DNA of 10,830 nt from positions 1-10,830 of the forward strand of contig CALBTQ010000324.1 of NCBI GenBank assembly GCA_937967875.1, read 5' to 3'. The notes under the pieces are model-generated. The model ran no database searches. It was not told where the DNA came from and saw nothing but the letters and a program-made list of their open reading frames with translations. The DNA comes from an uncultured Pseudomonadota bacterium (GTDB lineage: Bacteria > Lernaellota > Lernaellaia > Lernaellales > Lernaellaceae). Position numbers and translations under genes: made by a program. This document shows positions 1 to 6,579 of the stretch, piece by piece. Within the stretch, counting starts at the first letter, position 1. The number at the start of each line of letters is the position of its first letter.

Positions 1-52
1 ACGGCGCCCACCAAGATCTACACTCTTTCCCTACACGACGCTCTTCCGATCT
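1..52 (+). other. Illumina adapter sequence (assembly artefact)
   Basis: These bases match the Illumina TruSeq universal adapter almost exactly, ending in CTCTTCCGATCT at base 52, with two mismatches near the left edge. This is library-construction sequence, not genome. Biological sequence starts at about base 53. The match is from memory of a well-known adapter. Confidence 0.98.
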
Positions 53-226
53 AAGAAAAAAATTACGACGGATTTACTTCCAACTGGCTGAATTTTCTAA
101 CAGCCACCCTTGGCGTAGAAGTAAAGGTAAATGAGCTAATAGGAAAATAACCGGCAGCGTGTGCGGGATTTGGTGCGTATTGAAGATGCCCTGACTCTTC
201 TTTTTGCCGAACGAATGGACTGCAAA
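53..226. other. Non-coding sequence at contig edge, nothing recognised
   Basis: About 170 bases between the adapter and the terminator of the glutamine synthetase gene. The left half is AT-rich compared with the genes. I see no RNA gene, repeat or plausible reading frame: the short open frames here run into the antisense of the glutamine synthetase gene. Being next to an adapter, the first few dozen bases may also be low-quality assembly. Confidence 0.5.
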
Positions 227-266
227 CAACAAGGCGACCGCCGCAATGGCGACCGCCCCGTTGTTG
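227..266 (-). terminator. Hairpin terminator of glutamine synthetase gene
   Basis: On the minus strand, 19 bases after the stop codon, CAACAA and GGCGGTCGCC are followed by loop ATTGC and then GGCGGTCGCC and TTGTTG. This folds into a 6-bp outer stem, a 3-base bulge and a 10-bp inner stem with G-T pairs, because GGCGGTCGCC is nearly self-complementary. The right arm runs into TTGTTGTTT, a broken T tract. Position and shape suit a Rho-independent terminator, but the T tract is imperfect. Confidence 0.55.
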
Positions 267-285
267 TCGTCGTTTTCTCGGTTGC

Positions 286-2388
286 TTACATTTTATGCAG
301 GATGGTCGAGTATTTGGGGAGAGCCCAAATCGCATCTTCCACTTCGAGTTCGATCGCGTTGCACACCAGGCGCAGTTCTTCGAGCGAGGCGCAGCCCGCG
401 TCGCCGAGATAATCGGCGCAGCCGGCCAGATCCTGGTGGGCCATCGCGTCGGCCTTGGCGAACACCTCGTCGACCGTGTTCAGGCCGCTTTCGAAACGTT
501 CGAACAGATCCTCGAGTTTGCCGATGTTCATTTCCAGCAGCTTCCGGCCCTTGCCGCCGGCGGAAAGCACCGCGGCCGACGAGGCCATGCCCTGCAGATG
601 CTTGATCAACGCCGGTCGCACCTGCGTGCGCGCGATTTCCGAAAGCACGTTGAGTTCGAGCATCTTGATCTTGACGTACTGTTCGCGGCGGATTTCCACC
701 CGCGCGTGAACCTCGTGGCTGGTGAGCGTTTCGTACTTCTCGAACAGTTCGATCACCTCGGGCTGCAGGTACGTGTAGAGCGCCTCGGGCGTGTTGCGCG
801 CGGCGGGCAGGTTGCGTTTTTTCGCCTCGGCATGCCAGTCGTCCGAGTAGTTGTTGCCGTCGAAGCGGATGTTTTCCACTTCGTTGAGCGTGTCGCGGAT
901 GGCGGCCAGTGCGGCGTCCTTCACGTCGTCGAGTTTTTCCTGATAAGCCGCGATGCGGTCGATCATCATTTCCAATCCGGCCGCGACCATCAGGTTCAAC
1001 GCCGTGGTCGATTCGGAAATGTTCTGTGACGAACCGACCGCGCGGAACTCGAACTTGTTGCCGGTAAAGGCCACCGGCGAGGTGCGGTTGCGGTCGGTGG
1101 TGTCCAGCGTGACGCCGGGCAGGTGACGGACCTTCAGATCCAGGCTCGCCTCGTGCAGATCGGCGATGTCCTTGCCGCCGGCGAGCGCGTCCAGCACCGC
1201 CGCAATGTATCCGCCGATGAACACCGACATGATCGGCGGCGGCGCCTCGTTCGCGCCCAGGCGATGATCGTTGCCCGCGTCGGCCACCGACGCGCGCAGC
1301 AGGCCGCTGTATTTGAATACGCCCAGCATGAACGCCGATAAAAACGCCAGGAACTGCACGTTGCGCTTGGGCGCTTCGCCCGGCTCCAGCAGGTTGTTGC
1401 CGTCGCTGTCCATCATCGACCAGTTCAGGTGCTTACCCGAACCGTTCATCCCGGCGAAGGGCTTCTCGTGCAGCAACACGGTCATGTTGTGCTCGTCGGC
1501 CACCTGCCGCATGATCTCCATCGTCTGCAGATTCTGATCGACCGCCAGGTTCGCCTCGACGAACGTCGGCGCCAGTTCGTACTGGTTGGGCGCCACTTCG
1601 TTGTGCCGCGTCTTGAACGGAATGCCCCGGTCGATCAGGATCTTCTCCACGTCTTCCATGAACGACAGCACGCGCGGACGGATCGACCCGAAGTAATGAT
1701 CCTCGAACTGCTGCTGCTTCGCCGACGGCGCGCCCAGCAACGTGCGGCCGGTCAACAGCAAATCGAGACGATCCTGGAAGATGCTCTTGTCGACCAGGAA
1801 GTATTCCTGCTCCGGCCCCACGGTCACCTTCACCTGCCGCGCGGTGCGGTTGCCGAACAGCTTGAGCATCCGGTAGGCCTGCTTTTCCACCTGCCCCAGC
1901 GAGCGCAGCAGCGGGGTCTTCAGGTCGAGCACTTCACCGTTGTAGGACATGTACACCGACGGAATGACCAGCGTCGCCGACTTGCTGCCGTTCATGATGA
2001 ACGCCGGGGAAGTTGGATCCCATGCCGTGTAGCCGCGCGCCTCGAAGGTGCTGCGCATGCCGCCGGAGGGGAACGACGAAGCGTCCGGTTCGCTCTGAAT
2101 CAGTTGGCCGCCGGAGAACCGCTCGATCGGCCGTCCGTCTTCCAGGGTCAGAAACGCATCGTGCTTTTCGGCGGTGACGCCGCGCTGCGGCTGGAACCAG
2201 TGCGTGAAGTGCGTCGCGCCGTGATCCTGCGCCCATTCTTTCATCGCATGCGCGACCTGGTCAGCCAGTTCGCGGTTCAGCTTTTCCTTCTGCTCGATGA
2301 CGTTCATCAACGCCTGAAAGGCCGGTTTGCTCAGATGGCGTGACATCACGTCACGGGTAAACACCTTGGCGGCAAACTTCAAATGCAT
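286..2388 (-). CDS. glnN: Type III glutamine synthetase (GSIII, GlnN family)
   Basis: Makes glutamine from glutamate, ammonia and ATP in the cytoplasm, the entry step of nitrogen assimilation. The 700-residue length is that of the large dodecameric GSIII class (about 700-730), not GSI or GSII. GSIII-type sequence is visible throughout: WFQPQRGVTAEKHDAF (64-79), RSTFEARGYTAWDP (112-125), GPEQEYFLVD (191-200), RHNEVAPNQYELAP (261-274), MNGSGKHLNWSM (314-325) and NKFEFRAVGSSQN (444-456). By alignment to GSI, E193/E195, E264/E271, H320, E447 and R449 should be the metal, ammonium and glutamate ligands, and all are present, so the enzyme looks active. The ATG is supported by AAGGAG ten bases upstream (plus-strand 2399-2404). 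It is a single-gene unit with its own promoter and terminator. No PII or other nitrogen-regulation gene is adjacent. Confidence 0.97.
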   Translation of the reverse strand: MHLKFAAKVFTRDVMSRHLSKPAFQALMNVIEQKEKLNRELADQVAHAMKEWAQDHGATHFTHWFQPQRGVTAEKHDAFLTLEDGRPIERFSGGQLIQSEPDASSFPSGGMRSTFEARGYTAWDPTSPAFIMNGSKSATLVIPSVYMSYNGEVLDLKTPLLRSLGQVEKQAYRMLKLFGNRTARQVKVTVGPEQEYFLVDKSIFQDRLDLLLTGRTLLGAPSAKQQQFEDHYFGSIRPRVLSFMEDVEKILIDRGIPFKTRHNEVAPNQYELAPTFVEANLAVDQNLQTMEIMRQVADEHNMTVLLHEKPFAGMNGSGKHLNWSMMDSDGNNLLEPGEAPKRNVQFLAFLSAFMLGVFKYSGLLRASVADAGNDHRLGANEAPPPIMSVFIGGYIAAVLDALAGGKDIADLHEASLDLKVRHLPGVTLDTTDRNRTSPVAFTGNKFEFRAVGSSQNISESTTALNLMVAAGLEMMIDRIAAYQEKLDDVKDAALAAIRDTLNEVENIRFDGNNYSDDWHAEAKKRNLPAARNTPEALYTYLQPEVIELFEKYETLTSHEVHARVEIRREQYVKIKMLELNVLSEIARTQVRPALIKHLQGMASSAAVLSAGGKGRKLLEMNIGKLEDLFERFESGLNTVDEVFAKADAMAHQDLAGCADYLGDAGCASLEELRLVCNAIELEVEDAIWALPKYSTILHKM

Positions 2389-2472
2389 TTTTATTCGTCT
2401 CCTTGAAAATGAGAGTTGCTGGCTTTTTGTAAACGACTCGGTTGCTTCTTTTCTTTGCAGTCGAATGAGGCT

Positions 2473-2500
2473 ATTTTCTGCAATTGACGCGTTTTGTCAA
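2473..2500 (-). promoter_or_regulatory. Sigma70-like promoter of the glutamine synthetase gene
   Basis: On the minus strand TTGACA (2495-2500, a perfect -35) is followed after 16 bases by GAAAAT (2473-2478, 4 of 6 to TATAAT). Transcription would start near 2466, giving a leader of about 77 bases. A sigma54 site (TGGCAC-N5-TTGC) was looked for in this gap and not seen. Confidence 0.5.
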
Positions 2501-2504
2501 TGCA
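2479..2504. promoter_or_regulatory. Inverted repeat over the -35 region, possible operator
   Basis: TGCAATTGAC, seven spacer bases, then GTCAATGCA: a 9-bp dyad with one bulged A. It covers the -35 and most of the spacer of the putative glutamine synthetase promoter, a position expected for a repressor site. No matching regulator gene is adjacent, so the binding protein is unknown. Confidence 0.4.
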
Positions 2505-2774
2505 AAAATGACCGATATTGTAAATTTATACACTCGAAAACGGGAAATCTAGCGCAAAGGGGATGCGGTGATGATCATTTGATCTGTGCAAAATATCTTC
2601 ATTAGTCCGCGCTAATAACACAATATTCCGATGGATTTCCCCGGGAGCGGACAAACCGGTCAAGCAGTCGCGGCTTTCGGTCGATATTAATGAATTGCTG
2701 TTTATGAAAAAACGGGTTGTGAATTGAACGCTTTCGCCCGCGCGAAGGTCTTGTAAGCGGGGATACGGATAGAG
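2505..2774. other. Divergent intergenic region, no gene seen
   Basis: The middle of the 430-base gap between the divergent genes is AT-richer than the coding DNA. It holds only small dyads (ATTAG/CTAAT at 2601-2616; TTCGC/GCGAA at 2733-2746). Short open frames on either strand lack ribosome sites and recognisable protein sequence. No RNA family is recognised. Confidence 0.5.
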
Positions 2775-2780
2775 TATGGT
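2751..2780 (+). promoter_or_regulatory. Weak candidate promoter for the cohesin-like/GumC operon
   Basis: TTGTAA (2751-2756) and TATGGT (2775-2780), 18 bases apart, each match the sigma70 consensus at 4 of 6 positions and lie 39 bases before the start codon. It is the best placed candidate I found, but weak. Confidence 0.25.
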
Positions 2781-2818
2781 GATGCAACTTTTACGCGTGA
2801 CCAAGGAGTGATTCGATC

Positions 2819-3367
2819 GTGCGTCGTGTGATTTTATATCTGATTGTCGTATTGCTGGGCTTTTCCTGTCTGGCGGTGACTTGGCGCCTGGAGCCGCCGA
2901 TTCAACGCATGCCCAAATCCAAATTGAAAGTTGTACAGAATGAACCGGCGAAAAAGGAATTTCACGTTCGTCTGTTTTCCCGTCAGAAGATCGAACTCGA
3001 CGAGCTGACCGTCGAAATCGAGTGGGACGAAGGGGTGATCGACAAACCGGTTGTCAAATACGGCATGGTGACCCGCCGCGCCCGGCCGCGCCTGCGGGCA
3101 GCCGGCAACCATGCGACGATTCACTTCAAGAACATGAGCGGTGAAAAGGCGCAGATCGTCGGCCGCGGCCCGATCGCGCGGTTGTCGTTCCGGCAGGTGG
3201 ATCGGGACGCCAAGCCCGGTTCGCGCACCGTGCGCGTACTGTCGGCCAAGGGCCTGACGCCCGCCGGCGAGCAAATCGACGTTGCCGGAATCACCGTGGC
3301 GCGGTATACACCGAAGGTGAAAAATGCGCCGCCGAAGGCGGAAGCGCCGAAAGGGAATGATCAGTGA
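2819..3367 (+). CDS. Membrane-anchored protein with cohesin-like beta domain
   Basis: 182 residues. Starts at GTG with AAGGAG ten bases upstream (2803-2808). An N-terminal hydrophobic helix (about 4-21, VILYLIVVLLGFSCLAV) would anchor the rest outside the inner membrane. The lone Cys17 is not in a proper lipobox. Residues about 48-163 read as a beta-sandwich of the cohesin / carbohydrate-binding fold: LDELTVEIEWDEGVI (60-74), HATIHFKN (98-105), GPIARLSFRQV (117-127), TVRVLSA (137-143) and a final VAGITVARY (155-163), the usual order of a cohesin-type module. The tail (164-182) is rich in Lys, Pro and Ala and probably disordered. Its stop overlaps the start of the GumC-like gene (GTGA), so the two are translationally coupled and likely act together at the cell surface. 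The fold is inferred from pattern alone. No dockerin partner is visible. Confidence 0.6.
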   Translation: MRRVILYLIVVLLGFSCLAVTWRLEPPIQRMPKSKLKVVQNEPAKKEFHVRLFSRQKIELDELTVEIEWDEGVIDKPVVKYGMVTRRARPRLRAAGNHATIHFKNMSGEKAQIVGRGPIARLSFRQVDRDAKPGSRTVRVLSAKGLTPAGEQIDVAGITVARYTPKVKNAPPKAEAPKGNDQ

Positions 3368-4926
3368 GCGAAACCTTGCGTCAGACAAAAAGTCTTGATG
3401 TGGAAACCAAGCGGTTCGCCATCGAGGATTATCTGGCCATTTTGCGTTATCGCAAGTGGCTGATGATCGTCCCCGCGGTCGTGCTGGTGCTGGCCACGGC
3501 CTTCGGCAGTTTGTTTCTGACCGACATCTACCGCGCGCAAACGTCGATTCTCATCAGCGCCGGCGATGTCCCGGACGATTTCGTGCGCACCACGGTCAAC
3601 GATCCGATCCAGGAGCGCATCACCACCATTCGCGAGCAAATTCTCTCCGAAACGTTGCTGCTCAACATCGTCAACAGTTTCGGCCTCTATCCGGAAATGG
3701 CCAATCGGCCGACCGAAGAGTTGATCGCGCGGATCAAAGGCAACATCCGCCTGCAGATCTACGGTAAAAACGCCTTTACCATCAGCTACACCGGCACCGA
3801 CCCGATGGTCGTGCAATCGGTGACCAACCGCCTGGCCCAGATGTTCATCGAGGAAACCGTCGGCGATCGCCAAAAAAAAGCCAAGGCGACCATGGATTTT
3901 CTCGCCCAGCAGTTGGAAGAGGTGAAGGTCAAACTCGACGGCCAGGAACAGGTGGTCGCCGAATTTAAAAAACGCAACATCGGTCTGCTGCCCGAACAGA
4001 TGGAAGCCAACCAGCGCACGCTGGACCGCTACCAGTTGGAGCTGCAGAGCATCGACGATCAACTGCGCGCCTACGAAGGCAACAAGAGCCTGCTCGTGAG
4101 CCAGATGGTGCAATTGCAGGGCGCGCTCATGGCTTCCGGCGGCGGCCAGTTGGTGACCGCGCAGCAGCAGCTCGAAGCGCTCGAAGCCGAACTCAAACAG
4201 GCCCTGCAGGATAAAACGCCCGAACACCCCGACGTCGTCGCCCTCAAGAGCAAGATCGCCGCGCTCAAGGCCGAAATCGGCACCAACGTTGTGGTCGACG
4301 GACAGCAGTTCCGCGTGACCTCGGTCAACCGCGATCTGTACAACAGCATCCAGCAGACCGAAATCAAAATCCGCTCCCTGTCCGGCCGGCGCGCGGCGGT
4401 GCAGGGCGAAATGGCCAAGCTCAATTCCGACGTCTCCAAAGCGCCCGCCGTCGAGCAGGAACTGTCGAGCCTGATGCGCGACTTCGACAAGCTGCGCGAG
4501 ACCTATCAGGATCTGCAAAAGAAATTCATGGAAGCCAAACAGGCCACCGCCCTCGAAGCGCAGCAGAAGGGGCGGCAGTTCAAGATCATCGACGAGGCGC
4601 GTTTTCCGGAAAAACCCTACAAGCCCAATCGGCCGCGCCTGGTCGCGCTGGCCTTCGTTATCGGCTTGATGCTCGGGCTGGTGGCGATTTTCATCACCGA
4701 GCACATGGACCACAGCATCCGCGACGACAACGATCTGGCCGCGTTCACCGGCAAAACCGTGCTTGCGACGATCCCGCGTTTCGAAATGGAGAAAGACCGC
4801 ATCGCACGCAACAACATGATCAAACTCACCGTCACCGTCGCCGCGGCGATCGGCTTTTTGCTGTTGCTGTTCATCATTCTCAAGGTGGGATTCGGTTTCA
4901 ATCCGCTCAAGCTGATCGGCCGCTAG
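3364..4926 (+). CDS. Wzz/GumC-family polysaccharide chain-length/export protein
   Basis: 520 residues. Inner-membrane polysaccharide co-polymerase of the Wzz/GumC family, which sets chain length and couples polymerisation to export of exo- or capsular polysaccharide. Visible: cytoplasmic start with IEDYLAILRYRKW (20-32), TM1 (about 33-52), Wzz N-terminal domain to about 160, long periplasmic coiled coil (about 165-400) with the family motif TPEHPDVVALKSKI (285-298), GNVR-type segment (about 380-415), the Pro-rich PEKPYKPNRPR (415-425) before TM2 (426-445), a cytoplasmic stretch (DNDLAAFTGKTVLATIPRF, 455-473) like the linker before BY-kinases, and a third helix (487-508). No Walker motifs follow, so the tyrosine-kinase part is absent and would have to be a separate protein, not in this window. 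GTG start with AAGGGA seven bases upstream; overlaps the cohesin-like gene by 4 bases. Confidence 0.88.
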   Translation: MSETLRQTKSLDVETKRFAIEDYLAILRYRKWLMIVPAVVLVLATAFGSLFLTDIYRAQTSILISAGDVPDDFVRTTVNDPIQERITTIREQILSETLLLNIVNSFGLYPEMANRPTEELIARIKGNIRLQIYGKNAFTISYTGTDPMVVQSVTNRLAQMFIEETVGDRQKKAKATMDFLAQQLEEVKVKLDGQEQVVAEFKKRNIGLLPEQMEANQRTLDRYQLELQSIDDQLRAYEGNKSLLVSQMVQLQGALMASGGGQLVTAQQQLEALEAELKQALQDKTPEHPDVVALKSKIAALKAEIGTNVVVDGQQFRVTSVNRDLYNSIQQTEIKIRSLSGRRAAVQGEMAKLNSDVSKAPAVEQELSSLMRDFDKLRETYQDLQKKFMEAKQATALEAQQKGRQFKIIDEARFPEKPYKPNRPRLVALAFVIGLMLGLVAIFITEHMDHSIRDDNDLAAFTGKTVLATIPRFEMEKDRIARNNMIKLTVTVAAAIGFLLLLFIILKVGFGFNPLKLIGR

Positions 4927-4929
4927 GTC

Positions 4930-4947
4930 GAGCGGATATTCCGCCTC
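4930..4947. terminator. Small hairpin between convergent genes
   Basis: GCGGA-TAT-TCCGC (4932-4944), extendable by two pairs past a bulged C, fills almost all of the 19 bases between the two convergent stop codons. It has no T tract on either side, so a bidirectional terminator role is only a guess from position. Confidence 0.25.
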
Positions 4948-5914
4948 ACGCTTTCAATTTCGCGACCACGTCGCCGAAGAACAACGCGTCCTTGATCCGC
5001 GCCCCGCGCGGCCGCATCGCGTCGTCGGCGTAAAGTTTCGCTTCGCCGCTCTTGATCGCGTACACGTCCTTGTCCAGTTTGACGGTCAATTGCCGCTTGG
5101 CGCCGACCTGCTTCATCCACTCTTTTTCTTCGTCGGGCAAATCGCCGATCTTGGCGATGTACACGTCGATGCGGTCGGACGACACGCGTTGTTTTTTGCC
5201 GTCTTTCTTGATCGTTCGCTCCCACGGCATGGTCTGCAATTTGAACAGCTTGCCTTCCTCGAGCTTGCCGTAGGCGCCGGCCCGCATGTTGAAAAACAAA
5301 TTGACGATGTCGTCGTAATACACGTTGGGCGGAATGTGTCGCGTTTCGGGCTTCTTGCGCTTGCCATTTTTCACGCGCGTTTTGATCCACCGCCGCGACT
5401 TGTAGTTGAAGTAGTGCCGCGATTCGCTCGTGCCCTCGGTCGAAATCAGCTTCGTGTAAAAACTCGAGGTTATAAACCGCATTCCCTGCGGCGTCTTTTC
5501 CGGGCTGAAGGTCGAGGTCAACACCTGCTTGCGGTACTTGACCACCTGCGCCGCCAGCCCCGTGATCGTCGCTTCCATCGACGCGGTGAACGTGTCTTCC
5601 GCCGTGCGCTTGAAGGTGATCTGCCCCTGCGCCGTCTTCGCGGTCATGAAGCGGATCTCGAACTTGATGCTCTCGTTGAGAAACTGGTTGGCGATCGCCG
5701 GCGGCGGCGCCCAGCTCGACGGATCGGTCTTTTTAACGCCCTCCGCCTTTTGCGGCTTGGCTGCATCCTGTTCCACTTTTATTTCGAATTTGTCGGCGAA
5801 CGCCGGCGTGCCGAATAACAATACGCTGGCCGTCGCGGCCAATCCCGTGACCAAAAAATCGCGACGGTCCATCCCGGATTCCGGAACTGCTTGCTGGCGG
5901 TTTTTGTCTTTCAC
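4946..5914 (-). CDS. Tat-exported DUF3108-type envelope protein
   Basis: 322 residues. The GTG start is chosen because AAAGGA (plus-strand 5922-5927) lies seven bases upstream; a second possible start is Met15. The N-terminus has a twin-arginine signal: DRRDFL (16-21) followed by a hydrophobic stretch and AFA|D (cleavage after about residue 40). The mature part starts with a Lys/Glu/Pro-rich segment (41-72). From about 81 to 300 it resembles DUF3108: IKFEIRFMTAKTAQGQITF (83-101), the central YYDDIVNLFFNMRAGAYGKLEEGK (from 199; D201/D202, N209, R211 notable) and a C-terminal DVYAIKSGEAKLYADDAMRP region (from 283). DUF3108 proteins are periplasmic or envelope beta-rich proteins without an assigned reaction. 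It has its own promoter and converges on the GumC-like gene, so a link to polysaccharide is unproven. Confidence 0.75.
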   Translation of the reverse strand: MKDKNRQQAVPESGMDRRDFLVTGLAATASVLLFGTPAFADKFEIKVEQDAAKPQKAEGVKKTDPSSWAPPPAIANQFLNESIKFEIRFMTAKTAQGQITFKRTAEDTFTASMEATITGLAAQVVKYRKQVLTSTFSPEKTPQGMRFITSSFYTKLISTEGTSESRHYFNYKSRRWIKTRVKNGKRKKPETRHIPPNVYYDDIVNLFFNMRAGAYGKLEEGKLFKLQTMPWERTIKKDGKKQRVSSDRIDVYIAKIGDLPDEEKEWMKQVGAKRQLTVKLDKDVYAIKSGEAKLYADDAMRPRGARIKDALFFGDVVAKLKA

Positions 5915-5939
5915 GATCCGGTCCTTTCATTTTACATAT

Positions 5940-5956
5940 CGCCAAGATAATTGGCG
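5940..5956. promoter_or_regulatory. Palindrome over the -10 box, possible operator
   Basis: CGCCAA-GATAA-TTGGCG, a perfect 6-bp inverted repeat whose left arm and centre coincide with the -10 box of the DUF3108 promoter. A bound protein would block RNA polymerase. The regulator is unknown. Confidence 0.4.
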
Positions 5957-5972
5957 GCTCCTATGCTGTCAA
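5944..5972 (-). promoter_or_regulatory. Sigma70-like promoter of the DUF3108 gene
   Basis: On the minus strand TTGACA (5967-5972, perfect) is followed after 17 bases by TATCTT (5944-5949, 4 of 6). Transcription would start near 5937, giving a leader of about 22 bases containing the AAAGGA ribosome site. Spacing and position are both good. Confidence 0.6.
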
Positions 5973-5974
5973 AC

Positions 5975-6010
5975 GGCCGCCCGCGGAAACGCACGTCTCC
6001 TTGGGCGGCC
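5975..6010. repeat. GC-rich inverted repeat (8-bp arms)
   Basis: GGCCGCCC (5975-5982) and GGGCGGCC (6003-6010) are perfect inverted repeats around a 20-base loop, just upstream of the -35 of the DUF3108 promoter. Role unknown: upstream protein-binding site or remnant of a repeat element. Confidence 0.45.
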
Positions 6011-6070
6011 CCCTGTACACTTCATTAGACACCGCCGCGCCGAAAAAGGATCACCAATAACGTTTCTGTC

Positions 6071-6114
6071 GCCCTAAGGGGCTTCTAGAAAATTTGTTCA
6101 TTCTCTCTTAGGGC
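6071..6114. repeat. REP-like inverted repeat (GCCCTAAG arms)
   Basis: GCCCTAAG (6071-6078) and CTTAGGGC (6107-6114) form perfect 8-bp arms around a 28-base AT-rich loop. The left arm can also fold on itself (GCCC-TAAG-GGGC, 6071-6082). It has the same GCCC/GGGC character as the longer repeats that follow and is probably a diverged member. Confidence 0.45.
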
Positions 6115-6157
6115 TTACGCCCCAGGCTACCTTTAACAAGGCTTGAGAAAAACAAAT

Positions 6158-6284
6158 CAGCCCCGCGGAGGCGACAGACTTGTAGCCCTGTGTGTGAAAG
6201 ACTGTCGATAAATGCGCCGATAGGCGACGAACAGCCCCGTAGGGGCGGCAGATTTGTAGCCCTGTGTGTGAAAGACTGTCGATA
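6158..6284. repeat. Tandem REP-like element, two 53-bp copies, 74-bp period
   Basis: Copy A (6158-6210) and copy B (6232-6284) are equal in length and identical at 48 of 53 positions. Each begins CAGCCCCGTAGGGGCGGCAG or a close variant (hairpin GCCCC-GTA-GGGGC), runs through ATTTGTAGCCC and ends TGTGTGTGAAAGACTGTCG. A 21-base linker containing the small hairpin CGCC-GATA-GGCG separates them. Copy A has lost part of its hairpin (CCCCGCGGAGGCG). This is typical of non-autonomous palindromic elements scattered between genes. No transposase is present here. Confidence 0.75.
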
Positions 6285-6321
6285 TAACACCTATTAGTCA
6301 TTTCTTGGTTCAACAGATTCG

Positions 6322-6355
6322 TCGGCCAAGTTTAGGGTGGCCGATACAATCGGCC
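6322..6355. repeat. Two overlapping alternative hairpins
   Basis: TCGGCCA (6322-6328) can pair with TGGCCGA (6338-6344). The overlapping GGCCGAT (6339-6345) can instead pair with ATCGGCC (6349-6355) across a 3-base loop. The two folds exclude each other. It may be three degenerate arms of one element or an RNA switch; no adjacent coding start on either strand supports a switch. Confidence 0.4.
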
Positions 6356-6386
6356 GGTTGAGATAATGCAAACAATAAATTTTCTG

Positions 6387-6418
6387 TTATCATTAACGTA
6401 CGTGTACGTTAATGATAA
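6387..6418. repeat. 32-bp palindrome with perfect 15-bp arms
   Basis: TTATCATTAACGTAC (6387-6401), centre GT (6402-6403), then GTACGTTAATGATAA (6404-6418). The arms are perfectly complementary over 15 bases with only two unpaired centre bases. The element is AT-rich, unlike the GC-rich repeats around it, and is present once in the window. It could be a regulator's operator or a cruciform-forming site. It lies about 275 bases before the Rrf2 gene, too far to be its core operator. Confidence 0.7.
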
Positions 6419-6485
6419 ATAAATAATTTGTCAAGAAAAAGCGATGTATGAATCTCCCCATGCCAAGAAATCGTTAATCGATGCT

Positions 6486-6557
6486 ATAAATGCGCCGATA
6501 GGCGACGAACAGCCCCGTAGGGGCGACAGATTTGTAGCCCGGTGCGTAAGCGCCGGG
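6486..6557. repeat. Third REP-like copy, with complete second hairpin
   Basis: Bases 6486-6540 repeat 6208-6262 with one mismatch in 55, including the linker hairpin CGCC-GATA-GGCG and the GCCCCGTAGGGGC hairpin. After GTAGCCC this copy diverges and instead has an 8-bp stem, CCCGGTGC-GTAA-GCGCCGGG (6538-6557), followed by A6. This is probably the more complete form of the element: hairpin, linker CAGATTTGTAG, second hairpin. Confidence 0.75.
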
Positions 6558-6579
6558 AAAAAATGCCCAATTTTCCCCA

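Noticed and set aside
63..335. Small minus-strand open frame at the contig edge
   Set aside because: It overlaps the 3' end and terminator of the glutamine synthetase gene and has a basic, low-complexity product.
1429..2343. Long open frame on the plus strand inside the glutamine synthetase gene
   Set aside because: Antisense shadow of a conserved enzyme; Arg/His/Gln-rich composition and no recognisable motif.
2526..2804. Small minus-strand gene in the divergent gap
   Set aside because: No ribosome site, no recognisable sequence, and it covers the expected promoter region of the plus-strand operon.
3361..4713. 450-codon open frame antisense to the GumC-like gene
   Set aside because: It is fully inside a gene with clear family motifs on the other strand, its protein is rich in His, Gln, Asp and Phe as expected from reversed GC-rich codons, and it has no ribosome site or known domain.
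6098..6313. Short minus-strand open frames with a repeated SLSHTGLQ / FHTQGYKS pattern
   Set aside because: The repetition comes from the tandem REP-like DNA element read in different frames; there is no ribosome site or coding bias.
6387..6418. dif/XerCD recombination site
   Set aside because: dif has 11-bp imperfect arms around a 6-bp centre; this has 15-bp perfect arms around 2 bases and does not match the dif consensus I know.
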